Positions 1 through 6,068 of a DNA stretch of 10,969 bases are shown here, piece by piece. Source of the stretch: CAG-582 sp964551965 (GTDB taxonomy: Bacteria > Bacillota_I > Bacilli_A > RF39 > UBA660); assembly GCA_964551965.1 (NCBI GenBank), contig CAZKFB010000039.1, positions 1 to 10,969 on the forward strand, written 5' to 3'. The position numbers were made by a program, and so were the translations under genes. Under the pieces are notes generated by a model. That model saw nothing but the letters and a program-made list of their open reading frames with translations. It did not search any database and was not told the origin of the DNA. Numbering within the stretch: position 1 is the first letter of the stretch; each line of letters starts with the position of its first letter.

Positions 1-35
1 TTTTATTCTACCAAGGAATATACGATATGTCAATT

Positions 36-86
36 TTAGACTTTATAAATTAACATTACAAAACATTTTAAATTTGTTGTTGCCAT
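36..86 (-). CDS. Tiny ORF, 16 codons, possible gene remnant
   Basis: A 16-codon reading frame begins MATTNLK and ends at a TAA. It is listed because its upstream signals look real: GAGGAG (95-100 on the plus strand) lies 8 nt before the ATG, and a TATAAT (109-114) sits a little further upstream. The peptide is short, with a hydrophobic middle and one Cys, and resembles no family I know. Two more in-frame stops follow within 60 nt. It may be the decayed 5' end of a longer gene that ran off the left edge, or a true small peptide. Low confidence that a protein is made. Confidence 0.25.
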   Translation of the reverse strand: MATTNLKCFVMLIYKV

Positions 87-108
87 AATTAATACTCCTC
101 TACAAACT

Positions 109-114
109 ATTATA
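109..114 (-). promoter_or_regulatory. Possible -10 element before the tiny ORF
   Basis: The minus strand reads TATAAT here, 22 nt before the start codon at 86, with the GAGGAG site between. No good -35 is visible at 16-18 nt spacing: the minus-strand sequence there is a T-rich run. In DNA this AT-rich such a hexamer can occur by chance. Confidence 0.3.
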
Positions 115-129
115 TTCAATTTTATTATA

Positions 130-175
130 TAAAAAAGAAAACGAACCATGAATATATTCTCGATTTGTTCTATAG
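130..175 (-). terminator. Possible weak terminator downstream of the XRE gene
   Basis: Read on the minus strand after the XRE stop, GAAC pairs with GTTC around a perfect inner GAATATATTC palindrome. This is followed by TTTTCTTTTTT. The outer stem is only 4 bp and the pairing between the two parts is imperfect, so the hairpin is weaker than the other terminators in the window. The position (just downstream of the XRE stop) and the T-run support it. Confidence 0.4.
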
Positions 176-189
176 ATTGTAATCTAAAA

Positions 190-696
190 TTATTTATTAT
201 TTATTTGTTTATAAGCATTTCTTTCAATATATGCTTTTTTTCTATTATTTTCCCATATACCATAAGTAAAACCTATAATCATAAATATAAATTGTATACC
301 ATTATCTTTTATAAATCCATAAATTATAAAACTAACTATAATAATCATAGCAATTGTTAATTCAAAGAAATGTTCTTTATCCCATTTATCGCCAAAATAT
401 TTGATTCTCTCTTTTAATGTAAATGAACTATTTTCTATTGCATTAAACAAATTTTCGTCAGCTTGTTCTTTAAATTTCTCTTCTTTAATTCTTTCACCTA
501 TAAAGAATTCATTTAAAGTTATTCCTAAGATATTACACAAATCTTTATATAAAGATACATCTGGTAAACATTTACCATTTTCCCATTTACTTACCGACTT
601 ATCTGTAACACCTAATTTATTTGCTAACTCTACTTGTGTTATCTTCTTTTCTTTACGACATTCAGCAATTAGTTTTCCTATTTTTTCTTGATTCAT
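190..696 (-). CDS. XRE-family transcriptional regulator with C-terminal membrane segments
   Basis: A 168-aa protein with an N-terminal XRE/Cro-type helix-turn-helix (about residues 5-65). The recognition region contains QVELANKLGV and VSKWENGKCLPD, the usual signature of the small Firmicute phage-repressor-like family. After a charged linker (65-108) come two hydrophobic stretches, about 110-129 and 133-148, then a basic tail. The protein is thus predicted to be a DNA-binding domain tethered to the membrane, a common arrangement in Clostridia and Bacilli. Its target and signal are unknown. The start is fixed by AAGGAG at 704-709, 7 nt before the ATG. It lies 90 bp downstream of the membrane-protein gene on the same strand and may be transcribed with it or alone. 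The family call is firm; the membrane topology is inferred from hydrophobicity. Confidence 0.88.
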   Translation of the reverse strand: MNQEKIGKLIAECRKEKKITQVELANKLGVTDKSVSKWENGKCLPDVSLYKDLCNILGITLNEFFIGERIKEEKFKEQADENLFNAIENSSFTLKERIKYFGDKWDKEHFFELTIAMIIIVSFIIYGFIKDNGIQFIFMIIGFTYGIWENNRKKAYIERNAYKQINNK

Positions 697-786
697 AAAA
701 TAACTCCTTTCATAAAATTATTTTATATTATCCATCTTTTATTTAACACCTCTTAAAAGTAGAGTTTGATAAATTGTAATTGGCTG
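697..786 (-). promoter_or_regulatory. Upstream region of the XRE gene, weak promoter signals
   Basis: This 90-bp gap holds the AAGGAG site of the XRE gene and AT-rich hexamers that could act as -10 elements: GATAAT at 727-732 and the overlapping TATAAA at 722-727. No convincing -35 is seen. A 5-codon ATG frame at 735-718 follows a GAGGTG at 747-752, but its 11-nt spacing and size make a real peptide unlikely. No terminator hairpin was found after the membrane-protein gene, so read-through from that gene is possible. Confidence 0.25.
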
Positions 787-1218
787 TTATAAATTCATTA
801 TTCCATAAGCTATAAATGGGCTTGCATATATTGCTATATATATTAAAGTTATCCAAGGTTGATAATCAATATAAAATTCCTTAAATGTTAAAGACCAAGG
901 ATGTTTTATTAAAACCCAACCAATTACATCAAAAATTACTGTTATAGTTCCCCAAATAATTGATGTTGCTATAACATTTGATAAAGTTAATGTTTCTAAA
1001 CCGTTTAAATAAAGATAAGCAAATATAGGAAATATAATAATATTATATAAAGGATGCCAAGGTTTTGTTTTTTCATAACCTTCTCCCATTCCTGGGCTAT
1101 CTTTCATTGATTTCATGTGTAATACGACAATATTAAAAATTGTATGTAATACTCCTATACTTGTAACAATAAAATATGCTATCCAAAACCATAGCATTGA
1201 AAATCCAAAGTTATCCAT
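787..1218 (-). CDS. Uncharacterised four-helix integral membrane protein
   Basis: A 143-aa protein with about four hydrophobic segments: near residues 5-33 (long, with several Ile and Val), 57-77, 82-105 and 120-140. Between the first two lies a conserved-looking hydrophilic loop, MKSMKDSPGMGEGYEKTKPW, and between the last two another, HPWSLTFKEFYIDYQPW. These Trp/Pro-rich loops suggest a defined family, but I cannot name it and give no function. The frame could begin 15 nt earlier at a TTG (1233). I chose the ATG at 1218 because GGAG (1228-1231) sits 9 nt before it and would overlap the TTG codon. It starts 35 bp after the DUF3795 gene stops, on the same strand, so the two are probably co-transcribed. 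Confidence 0.75.
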   Translation of the reverse strand: MDNFGFSMLWFWIAYFIVTSIGVLHTIFNIVVLHMKSMKDSPGMGEGYEKTKPWHPLYNIIIFPIFAYLYLNGLETLTLSNVIATSIIWGTITVIFDVIGWVLIKHPWSLTFKEFYIDYQPWITLIYIAIYASPFIAYGIMNL

Positions 1219-1227
1219 TTTATCTTT

Positions 1228-1231
1228 CTCC
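1228..1231 (-). promoter_or_regulatory. Ribosome binding site deciding the membrane-protein start
   Basis: The minus strand reads TTGGAGAAAGATAAAATG. The GGAG here is well placed for the ATG at 1218 and cannot serve the overlapping TTG at 1233. The five extra N-terminal residues of the longest frame are therefore not expected. Confidence 0.7.
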
Positions 1232-1253
1232 AATCAATTCTATTAATTGTAAT

Positions 1254-1553
1254 TTATTTTTGTGATATTAACTGTTCTTTTAACAAATTAACTCTATCTT
1301 TTATATTCTTTTCAAATTCTTCATCAGTATATTTAGGATCACGAGTTTTTTTCCAAATCTCACAAGGAATCTTATCACATTCTAGACAGCTCTTAAATCC
1401 ATTTTTAGTAACACAACAATTATATATAGGACATTCTTTATTATTAGTATGAAATACTATTCCTTTACAAGCATTACAACCTTTACACATTTTAGATTCA
1501 TGACAATAACATTGATTACAATTAGAACCACATACACTTATATTTTCATTCAT
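1254..1553 (-). CDS. DUF3795-type cysteine-rich protein
   Basis: A 99-aa protein with 13 cysteines, at residues 8, 12, 15, 17, 23, 26, 29, 41, 46, 47, 56, 59 and 64. They are followed by a charged, helical C-terminus with no Cys. The spacing (CGSNC near the N-terminus, CKGC, CPIYNCC, SCLECDKIPC) matches my memory of DUF3795, small proteins of unknown function in anaerobes thought to bind metal or an Fe-S cluster. The number of Cys suggests one or more zinc or iron-sulfur sites; this is inference. Start: GGAG 5 nt before the ATG. It has a TATAAT upstream (1592-1597) and is the first gene of a likely pair with the membrane protein at 787-1218. Confidence 0.78.
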   Translation of the reverse strand: MNENISVCGSNCNQCYCHESKMCKGCNACKGIVFHTNNKECPIYNCCVTKNGFKSCLECDKIPCEIWKKTRDPKYTDEEFEKNIKDRVNLLKEQLISQK

Positions 1554-1591
1554 ATTACTCCACTCACTTTCATATAACTATTTACACATTA

Positions 1592-1597
1592 ATTATA
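1592..1597 (-). promoter_or_regulatory. -10 element of the DUF3795/membrane-protein pair
   Basis: Perfect TATAAT on the minus strand, placing transcription start near 1585 and a leader of about 32 nt that carries the GGAG site. The -35 region falls in the loop of the preceding terminator and is not consensus-like. Confidence 0.45.
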
Positions 1598-1602
1598 CTA
1601 TG

Positions 1603-1637
1603 AAAAAAGCAGATATTCTATTAAATTAATCTGCTTT
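1603..1637 (-). terminator. Rho-independent terminator of the ART-like/CDF/zinc-ribbon operon
   Basis: On the minus strand a 9-bp perfect stem, AAAGCAGAT with ATCTGCTTT (1637-1629 and 1614-1606), encloses a 14-nt loop and runs into TTTTTT (1608-1603). It begins 19 nt after the TAA at 1656, which closes the extended zinc-ribbon frame, not directly after the premature stop at 1827. This fits the view that the original gene ended at 1656. Confidence 0.85.
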
Positions 1638-1655
1638 CTAAATTGTAATATATAA

Positions 1656-1826
1656 TTAAAATTCATTTTTCAAAATATTATTTAAAAACTTTACTATGTC
1701 AATCTCATTACCTTTATATAAAACTTTGCTAACGTTCTGATTATTTATAAGCAAAATTCCATTTAACATATCATATTCTATACAGCAATAATCATCTACA
1801 CTAAGTACTTTATCTTTTAGTTTTAT
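1656..1826 (-). pseudogene. Orphaned C-terminal part of the zinc-ribbon gene, beyond an in-frame stop
   Basis: Directly after the TAA of the zinc-ribbon gene (1827-1829), the same frame stays open for 56 sense codons and ends at a TAA at 1656-1658. The translation begins IKLKDKVLSV and ends FLNNILKNEF. It looks like real protein, with alternating charged and hydrophobic residues, and has no start codon or SD of its own. An operon terminator follows 19 nt later. A gene of about 220 codons with one nonsense change, for example AAA to TAA or CAA to TAA, is the simplest reading. Alternatives are a sequencing or assembly error, or stop-codon read-through. Confidence 0.65.
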
Positions 1827-2321
1827 TTACGGTATATCATAAATCATTGCAAGCTCACTTCCAACATTTTTTTCTTTTACTCTAAATAAATGCCCACAAT
1901 ATAAACATAAATGAGTTCTATGAGGAGTATAAGCAAATTGTCCATTATCAGAGTGAAAACAACCACAATGATTACATTTTACTACTTCTAAAGGCATATT
2001 ATTTAGTTTTGCAAGCATTATTCCGCCAAGATCTTTATAAGTTAATATGGAATCCTTATACTCTAAAACTCCATTAAAACTTTTATCATTTATTCTTATT
2101 TTAGGTATAATATTTTCTAATATATTTTCATATCTAATACTTATATTTTTAATTTCAGTTTGCTCAATGTTCAATCTATTATCAAATATATCTTTATTTT
2201 CCCAAAGACATTCATCAAGTTTGTTTCCTAATTTATCATAAGCAAAAGATTTATGAACAGTACAATAATATTTAGGTATTCCTTGTCTTGATTTTCCGAT
2301 ATATTCTATAATACATTTCAA
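1827..2321 (-). CDS. Zinc-ribbon protein of unknown function, probably truncated
   Basis: A 164-aa protein of no family I recognise. The N-terminus contains C20 and H23 in KYYCTVHKSFAYDKLG; the middle (40-112) is ordinary mixed sequence. The C-terminal part holds two knuckles, C116-x2-C119 and C139-x2-C142, typical of a zinc ribbon, and His residues lie between them (123, 134, 137). The start is a TTG preceded by a rather distant AAGGGA (about 12 nt away); no in-frame ATG is available, because an upstream TAG closes the frame. It begins 36 bp after the CDF gene and is almost surely in its operon. The frame continues past the stop for 56 codons, so this product is likely a truncated form. Confidence 0.65.
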   Translation of the reverse strand: MKCIIEYIGKSRQGIPKYYCTVHKSFAYDKLGNKLDECLWENKDIFDNRLNIEQTEIKNISIRYENILENIIPKIRINDKSFNGVLEYKDSILTYKDLGGIMLAKLNNMPLEVVKCNHCGCFHSDNGQFAYTPHRTHLCLYCGHLFRVKEKNVGSELAMIYDIP

Positions 2322-2357
2322 ATTATCTATCTTCCCTTCAAGTCGCTATTAATTATT

Positions 2358-3239
2358 CTAATGATGGTGGTGATGTTCTACACTATGAAATTCAACATGA
2401 CATTCGGGATTAGAACATACTTCATCTTCGGTTTCTATTATTGCATGGCATATATTTTGTTCGCTTAGTTCTTCTCTTATTTTTTCTTTTATAGATTTTA
2501 TATCATTAGACTTTGTTACTATATGCATTGTTGCATAATTATTACTTCCATCAATACTCCATATATGTATATGATGGATATCTTCTACATCTTTTATTTT
2601 TAGTAAATGATTCTTTAATTCATCAATATTAATATCTTTTGGTGTTTTCTCTAAGAATACATCTAATATACTCTTTAAATTCATTAATGAATGAATCAAT
2701 ATAAATAAAGATACCCCAATACTCATGATTGAATCTAGTATTTTTATATCAGTAAACTTCATGATAATTGCGCCAATTAAAACAACTATCCAACCAAGAA
2801 CATCTTCTAGCATATGAAGATTAACAGCTTTTTGGTTTATGGAATCTCCCTCTTTAGTAACATAAGCTGCTATAAAGTTTAATATAACGCCAACTATTGC
2901 AAATATAATCATTCCACTGTAATTAACTTCTATAGGATTAAATAATCTTTCAACAGCATGAATAATTACTAAAATAGAACCCACTAGTAAAATTGTTGTA
3001 GTAAATATCCCACCTAATACGGAATATCTTGCATATCCATAAGTATATATCTTATCAGGTTGTCTTTTACTTTTCTTTTCCAAGAAATAAGATATACCTA
3101 TTGATATAGCATCTCCTAAATCATGAATTGAATCAGAAAGAATTGCTATTGAATTGGTTAGTAATCCACCCAAAAATTCAAATATTGAAAATGATATATT
3201 TAAAATAAAGGCAATTAAAATATTCTTTTCTGTTTTCAT
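2358..3239 (-). CDS. Cation diffusion facilitator (CDF) family metal transporter
   Basis: A 293-aa inner-membrane divalent metal/proton antiporter, of usual CDF length. Six membrane segments fit residues about 7-29, 35-52, 76-97, 108-128, 145-162 and 168-185. The paired metal-site motifs are visible: H39-x3-D43 in TM2 (SDSIHDLGDA) and H142-x3-D146 in TM5 (HMLEDVLG). The HD/HD form is typical of zinc-selective CDF proteins such as ZitB/CzcD, so Zn(II), possibly Co or Cd, efflux is the best guess. The cytosolic ferredoxin-like domain (about 200-270) carries the HIHIWSIDG strand and CHAIIETE. The end is unusual, with C275, C280, H281 and five final His. AAGGAG lies 5 nt before the ATG. It starts 29 bp after the ART-like gene and precedes the zinc-ribbon gene, so it sits mid-operon. 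Confidence 0.93.
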   Translation of the reverse strand: MKTEKNILIAFILNISFSIFEFLGGLLTNSIAILSDSIHDLGDAISIGISYFLEKKSKRQPDKIYTYGYARYSVLGGIFTTTILLVGSILVIIHAVERLFNPIEVNYSGMIIFAIVGVILNFIAAYVTKEGDSINQKAVNLHMLEDVLGWIVVLIGAIIMKFTDIKILDSIMSIGVSLFILIHSLMNLKSILDVFLEKTPKDINIDELKNHLLKIKDVEDIHHIHIWSIDGSNNYATMHIVTKSNDIKSIKEKIREELSEQNICHAIIETEDEVCSNPECHVEFHSVEHHHHH

Positions 3240-3268
3240 TTTTTCTCCTTCTAATTTAAATATTTATT

Positions 3269-3838
3269 TTATCTACTTTTAACTACTTCTTCACCTTTGT
3301 TTATGTATTCGGCAAATTCCGGATATATTCTTAATAATCTATCAATAGATCCTTTTAGACCTTGCTTTTCAAACTTAACATATTTTTCAATTAAATCTGA
3401 ATTATCTAATGGCATATTATCAGGTCGATTGGGATATCTATATATAATAATATTTCCATTCTTCTCTTCCTCTTTAATAGCATCTAATATACATGGATAA
3501 TAGGTTACATTTAAAGGATGTATTTCACTAGCAAAAGATATTACTTCTTGACTCCATAAATAGTCATAGTGATCAAAAGTAGATGCATCTAATTCATATA
3601 GATATCCTTCTTTATTATATATTTGATCTAGTATTCCTGGTCTTCTTTCAACTAATTCAATTTTTCCATCGACATGAGATATTCTTTTATCTAAATCTCC
3701 ATTGCCTTTACCCATAAATAGAAAAGACACGACCTTTTTCTCCGTTGCATATATACAATCTTTTTGATGTGTACTCTTATGTGGCTTTAAAACTTCAATA
3801 TTACCATCGGGACTTCCATGATATACAATACCTTCCAT
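3269..3838 (-). CDS. Uncharacterised protein, possible ADP-ribosyltransferase-like fold
   Basis: A 189-aa soluble protein. Its N-terminus, VYHGSPDGNIEVLKP (5-19), followed by DCIYATEKKVVSF (27-39), resembles the first two strands of ADP-ribosyltransferase-like folds, where a His (H7) and a Tyr (Y30 in YAT) bind NAD. A third-position Glu could be E98 in WSQEVISF. This H-Y-E reading is inference from motif shape only; I cannot name the family and the protein may not be catalytic. Other features are YLYELDAS (79-86), YYPCILDAI (113-121) and a charged helical C-terminus (145-189). The start is firm: GGAGG 7 nt before the ATG. It is first in an operon with the CDF exporter (29-bp gap) and the zinc-ribbon gene. 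No signal peptide or membrane segment is seen. Confidence 0.6.
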   Translation of the reverse strand: MEGIVYHGSPDGNIEVLKPHKSTHQKDCIYATEKKVVSFLFMGKGNGDLDKRISHVDGKIELVERRPGILDQIYNKEGYLYELDASTFDHYDYLWSQEVISFASEIHPLNVTYYPCILDAIKEEEKNGNIIIYRYPNRPDNMPLDNSDLIEKYVKFEKQGLKGSIDRLLRIYPEFAEYINKGEEVVKSR

Positions 3839-3857
3839 ATCATTACCTCCATAATAA

Positions 3858-3868
3858 ATTATATTATA
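3858..3868 (-). promoter_or_regulatory. Overlapping -10 elements of the ART-like/CDF operon
   Basis: The minus strand reads TATAATATAAT, two perfect -10 hexamers sharing an end. This would place transcription start near 3851-3856, just before the GGAGG of the ART-like gene. Plausible -35 positions fall within the preceding terminator-like sequence and are weak. Confidence 0.45.
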
Positions 3869-3871
3869 TTT

Positions 3872-3910
3872 TTAGATAATAAAAAAGCACTTAAAGCACT
3901 TTTATTATTA
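3872..3910 (-). terminator. Probable terminator of the methyltransferase gene
   Basis: Directly after the methyltransferase stop, the minus strand carries AATAATAAAAG and, 10 nt later, CTTTTTTATTAT. These can form an AT-rich hairpin with bulges that ends in a run of six T. The loop holds two direct copies of AAGTGCTT rather than inverted copies, so the stem is weaker than it first appears. Confidence 0.45.
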
Positions 3911-4933
3911 TTTTAACTTTCTTATTGACTGAACTAAACTCTTTTGTCTAACTGCATATTCAGGATTATCTAATGCCCATTTTGTTACTATTTCTCTTTT
4001 TGGCGCATGTAAGAATGATTTTACTCCTTCAACTGTTTCAATATTTTGTGAATTTAAAATATCAGTAAATAATTTCAAATCATTACAAATATCTTGACCA
4101 TTTAATTTCCTTTGAATTAACATCATCCAAATTCTTTCTAAAACGACATGCAAGTCTTCCTCTAACCAATAATGAAATTTAGTTCGTTTATGTTTTTGTT
4201 CAAGAAGCAATAATCTTGGATATATTTCAAATAAGTCCATAGCACCATACCAAATATCCACACTGCAATAATCATATTTCGATATATCTTCTACATCCAA
4301 AAATTCAAGAGCATCAGCTTCAATGATTTCTATCTTACTATTCATTTGTGGTTTTAGATAAGTTTCAAACATTAATTTTACTTTTGGATCTAATTCAACA
4401 ATTGTAACTTTATCAACATTATCTTTGATTGATAACATATAAGCAAGATAACCTAATCCGCAACCCATGACTAAAATTTTCCCGTGAGCTTCTTTAATAA
4501 ATGGAGCAAACGAACTTATTTCTGATGGTTCAACTCCCATCCACTTAGTATCAGGGAAAATTGTTCCTAGAGATGGGTAGTGAATTGTCTCAGGAAAGTA
4601 AAAGTAACTAAATATTGTTGTTAAAGATTTAGGATCACGTGAACGCATCTCATATGCATGTACTGTATAACCTTCATGCTTATCAAGATTTGATAAATAT
4701 ACATTCCCAACTAACCAATTATCTATATGAATATTTTTATTATATGGATTGTCATACATATATGATGGATTTAACTTTGTTATTATAAGATTTTTCTCAA
4801 GGCCAGAAATTTGCTTCCTAGCATCACCAATATTTAAACTTCCATCGTTTAATCCTACGGAATAATTAGTTATTAAATCTTCAATATTGATTAATTCATC
4901 TATATAAGCTTTTGTTCTTTCAATTTCTCTCAT
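3908..4933 (-). CDS. Class I SAM-dependent methyltransferase, spermidine-synthase-like
   Basis: A 341-aa protein with a Rossmann methyltransferase core at about 150-230. Motif I is KILVMGCGLGY (152-162). The acidic residue after strand 2 is E180 in VTIVELDP. An adenine-site D207 lies in IEADALEFL, and strand 4 ends DYCSVDIWYG (221-230). The core resembles the spermidine-synthase-like branch, but the aminopropyl-donor site is not evident, so the substrate is unknown. A 150-residue N-terminal region, helical then strand-rich, and a helical C-terminus (250-341) flank the core. It lies 53 bp after the Nudix gene on the same strand, with its own promoter close to the ATG. Its SD is weak (AGTGAT), and it may also receive read-through from the operon upstream. 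Confidence 0.82.
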   Translation of the reverse strand: MREIERTKAYIDELINIEDLITNYSVGLNDGSLNIGDARKQISGLEKNLIITKLNPSYMYDNPYNKNIHIDNWLVGNVYLSNLDKHEGYTVHAYEMRSRDPKSLTTIFSYFYFPETIHYPSLGTIFPDTKWMGVEPSEISSFAPFIKEAHGKILVMGCGLGYLAYMLSIKDNVDKVTIVELDPKVKLMFETYLKPQMNSKIEIIEADALEFLDVEDISKYDYCSVDIWYGAMDLFEIYPRLLLLEQKHKRTKFHYWLEEDLHVVLERIWMMLIQRKLNGQDICNDLKLFTDILNSQNIETVEGVKSFLHAPKREIVTKWALDNPEYAVRQKSLVQSIRKLK

Positions 4934-4951
4934 AATTCATCACTGGATGTT

Positions 4952-4980
4952 ATTATACCTGATTTTTTAAATAATGCAAA
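4952..4980 (-). promoter_or_regulatory. Promoter of the methyltransferase gene, very short leader
   Basis: Minus-strand TTTGCA (4980-4975) and a perfect TATAAT (4957-4952) are separated by 17 nt. Transcription should start near 4945, only about 12 nt before the ATG at 4933. Within that leader AGTGAT occupies the place where the 3' half of a full AGGAGGTGAT site would fall; no GGAG is present. Confidence 0.6.
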
Positions 4981-4986
4981 TTTATA

Positions 4987-5454
4987 TTAATCTAATTCTT
5001 CAATTTCTTTATTTATTAAATTCCATTCTTCATCAAATTCGAATTTGGCATTTAATCTTTTGCCCTCTAAAACTAATGGTAACCAAAAAGAATCATCTTT
5101 AAACATATTATCATAAGGTATTCCATCTAGTTTAAACCAGTAAGGTTTCATTTCTTCCGTTTCTTCAGGTTCACCTTTCCACTCCGTTGCTATATAAAGA
5201 TAAAATTTTAGATGTTGTTTTTCTCCTTTATAATATTCAATGAATTCAATAACACCATTAAACTCATATTTAGTAGGTATAACATTAATTTCCTCTTTTG
5301 TTTCTCTTAGCATAGCTTGCTCAGGAGTTTCACCTAATTCTAATTTGCCACCTACTCCATTATATTTACCTTCACCAAATCCACGCTTCTTTAAAGCAAG
5401 TAATATTTCATCATTTCTTCTTAATAGACATAAAGTTGTTTCGATATTTTTCAT
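4987..5454 (-). CDS. MTH1-like Nudix hydrolase (8-oxo-dGTP diphosphatase type)
   Basis: A 155-aa cytosolic Nudix enzyme predicted to hydrolyse oxidised purine nucleoside triphosphates to monophosphates. The Nudix box runs from G36 to V58 with E42, R50, E51, E54 and E55 in place. The small residue near its end is Asn instead of Gly. Resemblance to the human MTH1 type is close: N32 in the YNGVGGKL strand corresponds to the purine-contacting Asn, and D120/D121 in FKDDSFWLPL match the two Asp that recognise 8-oxoguanine. Length (155 versus 156) also agrees. An alternative purine-triphosphate substrate cannot be excluded. The ATG overlaps the TGA of the GNAT gene as ATGA and its GGAG lies inside that gene, so translation is probably coupled. 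Last gene of a three-gene operon. Confidence 0.9.
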   Translation of the reverse strand: MKNIETTLCLLRRNDEILLALKKRGFGEGKYNGVGGKLELGETPEQAMLRETKEEINVIPTKYEFNGVIEFIEYYKGEKQHLKFYLYIATEWKGEPEETEEMKPYWFKLDGIPYDNMFKDDSFWLPLVLEGKRLNAKFEFDEEWNLINKEIEELD

Positions 5455-6056
5455 ATATTCTCCTTATCAGCTATATATTTTCTATAACTATTTGAATATT
5501 TATCTATTGAATCATTAACATCTATCCAATAGTAGTTAGTCATTTCATTATCATATTCGTCTACTTTTGTTTTTTCCAATTTTCCACCTAAAGCTAATAT
5601 AGTTTTATTTGATGCAATATTATCTACCGTACATTCTAATAAAATTTTTTCTTCACCTAACTTTTGTTCCTCTAATAAACCTAAATATAAGGCAATTTTA
5701 GCATATCCTTTATTTCTCTCTTTAGGTCTTATTCCATAGCCAATATGAGATGCCCAAGACTCTAATTTATCTTCAGGAATATTATATCTAATATTTAACA
5801 TACCAATTATTTTATTATCCAGCTCTCTGATGCAAAAGAAAGTTTTTGATTGTAGTCTATTTATGCTATTTAAATATTCGATGTCTTTTCGATGTTCAAG
5901 TTCTACTAACCATTCTTCGTAAGTTAGATCACTTAAACACTCATCCATACTACCAGTACCATTAAAGTCTGATTTATATTCTAATATTTCTTTTAAGTAT
6001 TCTAATGCCTCTTCTTTTCGATTAATTGTTGGAACTTCTAAAAATATTTTATCCAT
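5451..6056 (-). CDS. GNAT-family N-acetyltransferase
   Basis: A 201-aa acetyl-CoA-dependent acyltransferase. The acetyl-CoA binding motif A is IGYGIRPKERNKGYA (105-119), matching the RxxGxA loop, and motif B contains DNIASNKTILALGGK (145-159) with the usual Asn and Gly. The N-terminal half has acidic DECLSDLTYEEWL (38-50), recalling the RimJ/YjcK-like GNAT branch. The acceptor, whether a small molecule or a protein N-terminus, cannot be told. The start is supported by AGGAG 9 nt before the ATG. It lies 12 bp after the uncharacterised gene at 6069 and overlaps the Nudix gene by 4 nt, so it is the middle gene of an operon. Its stop is TGA, which shows that TGA is not a sense codon here. Confidence 0.88.
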   Translation of the reverse strand: MDKIFLEVPTINRKEEALEYLKEILEYKSDFNGTGSMDECLSDLTYEEWLVELEHRKDIEYLNSINRLQSKTFFCIRELDNKIIGMLNIRYNIPEDKLESWASHIGYGIRPKERNKGYAKIALYLGLLEEQKLGEEKILLECTVDNIASNKTILALGGKLEKTKVDEYDNEMTNYYWIDVNDSIDKYSNSYRKYIADKENI

Positions 6057-6068
6057 ACGTATATACTC

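Noticed and set aside
718..735. Five-codon leader peptide before the XRE gene
   Set aside because: The spacing from GAGGTG is long (11 nt), and such short frames are expected by chance in AT-rich DNA.
1827..1829. TAA as a reassigned sense codon
   Set aside because: Many genes in the window end at TAA with terminators right after, so a code change cannot explain this one stop.
3884..3903. Two AAGTGCTT copies read as a perfect terminator stem
   Set aside because: They are direct, not inverted, repeats; only the outer AT-rich arms can pair.
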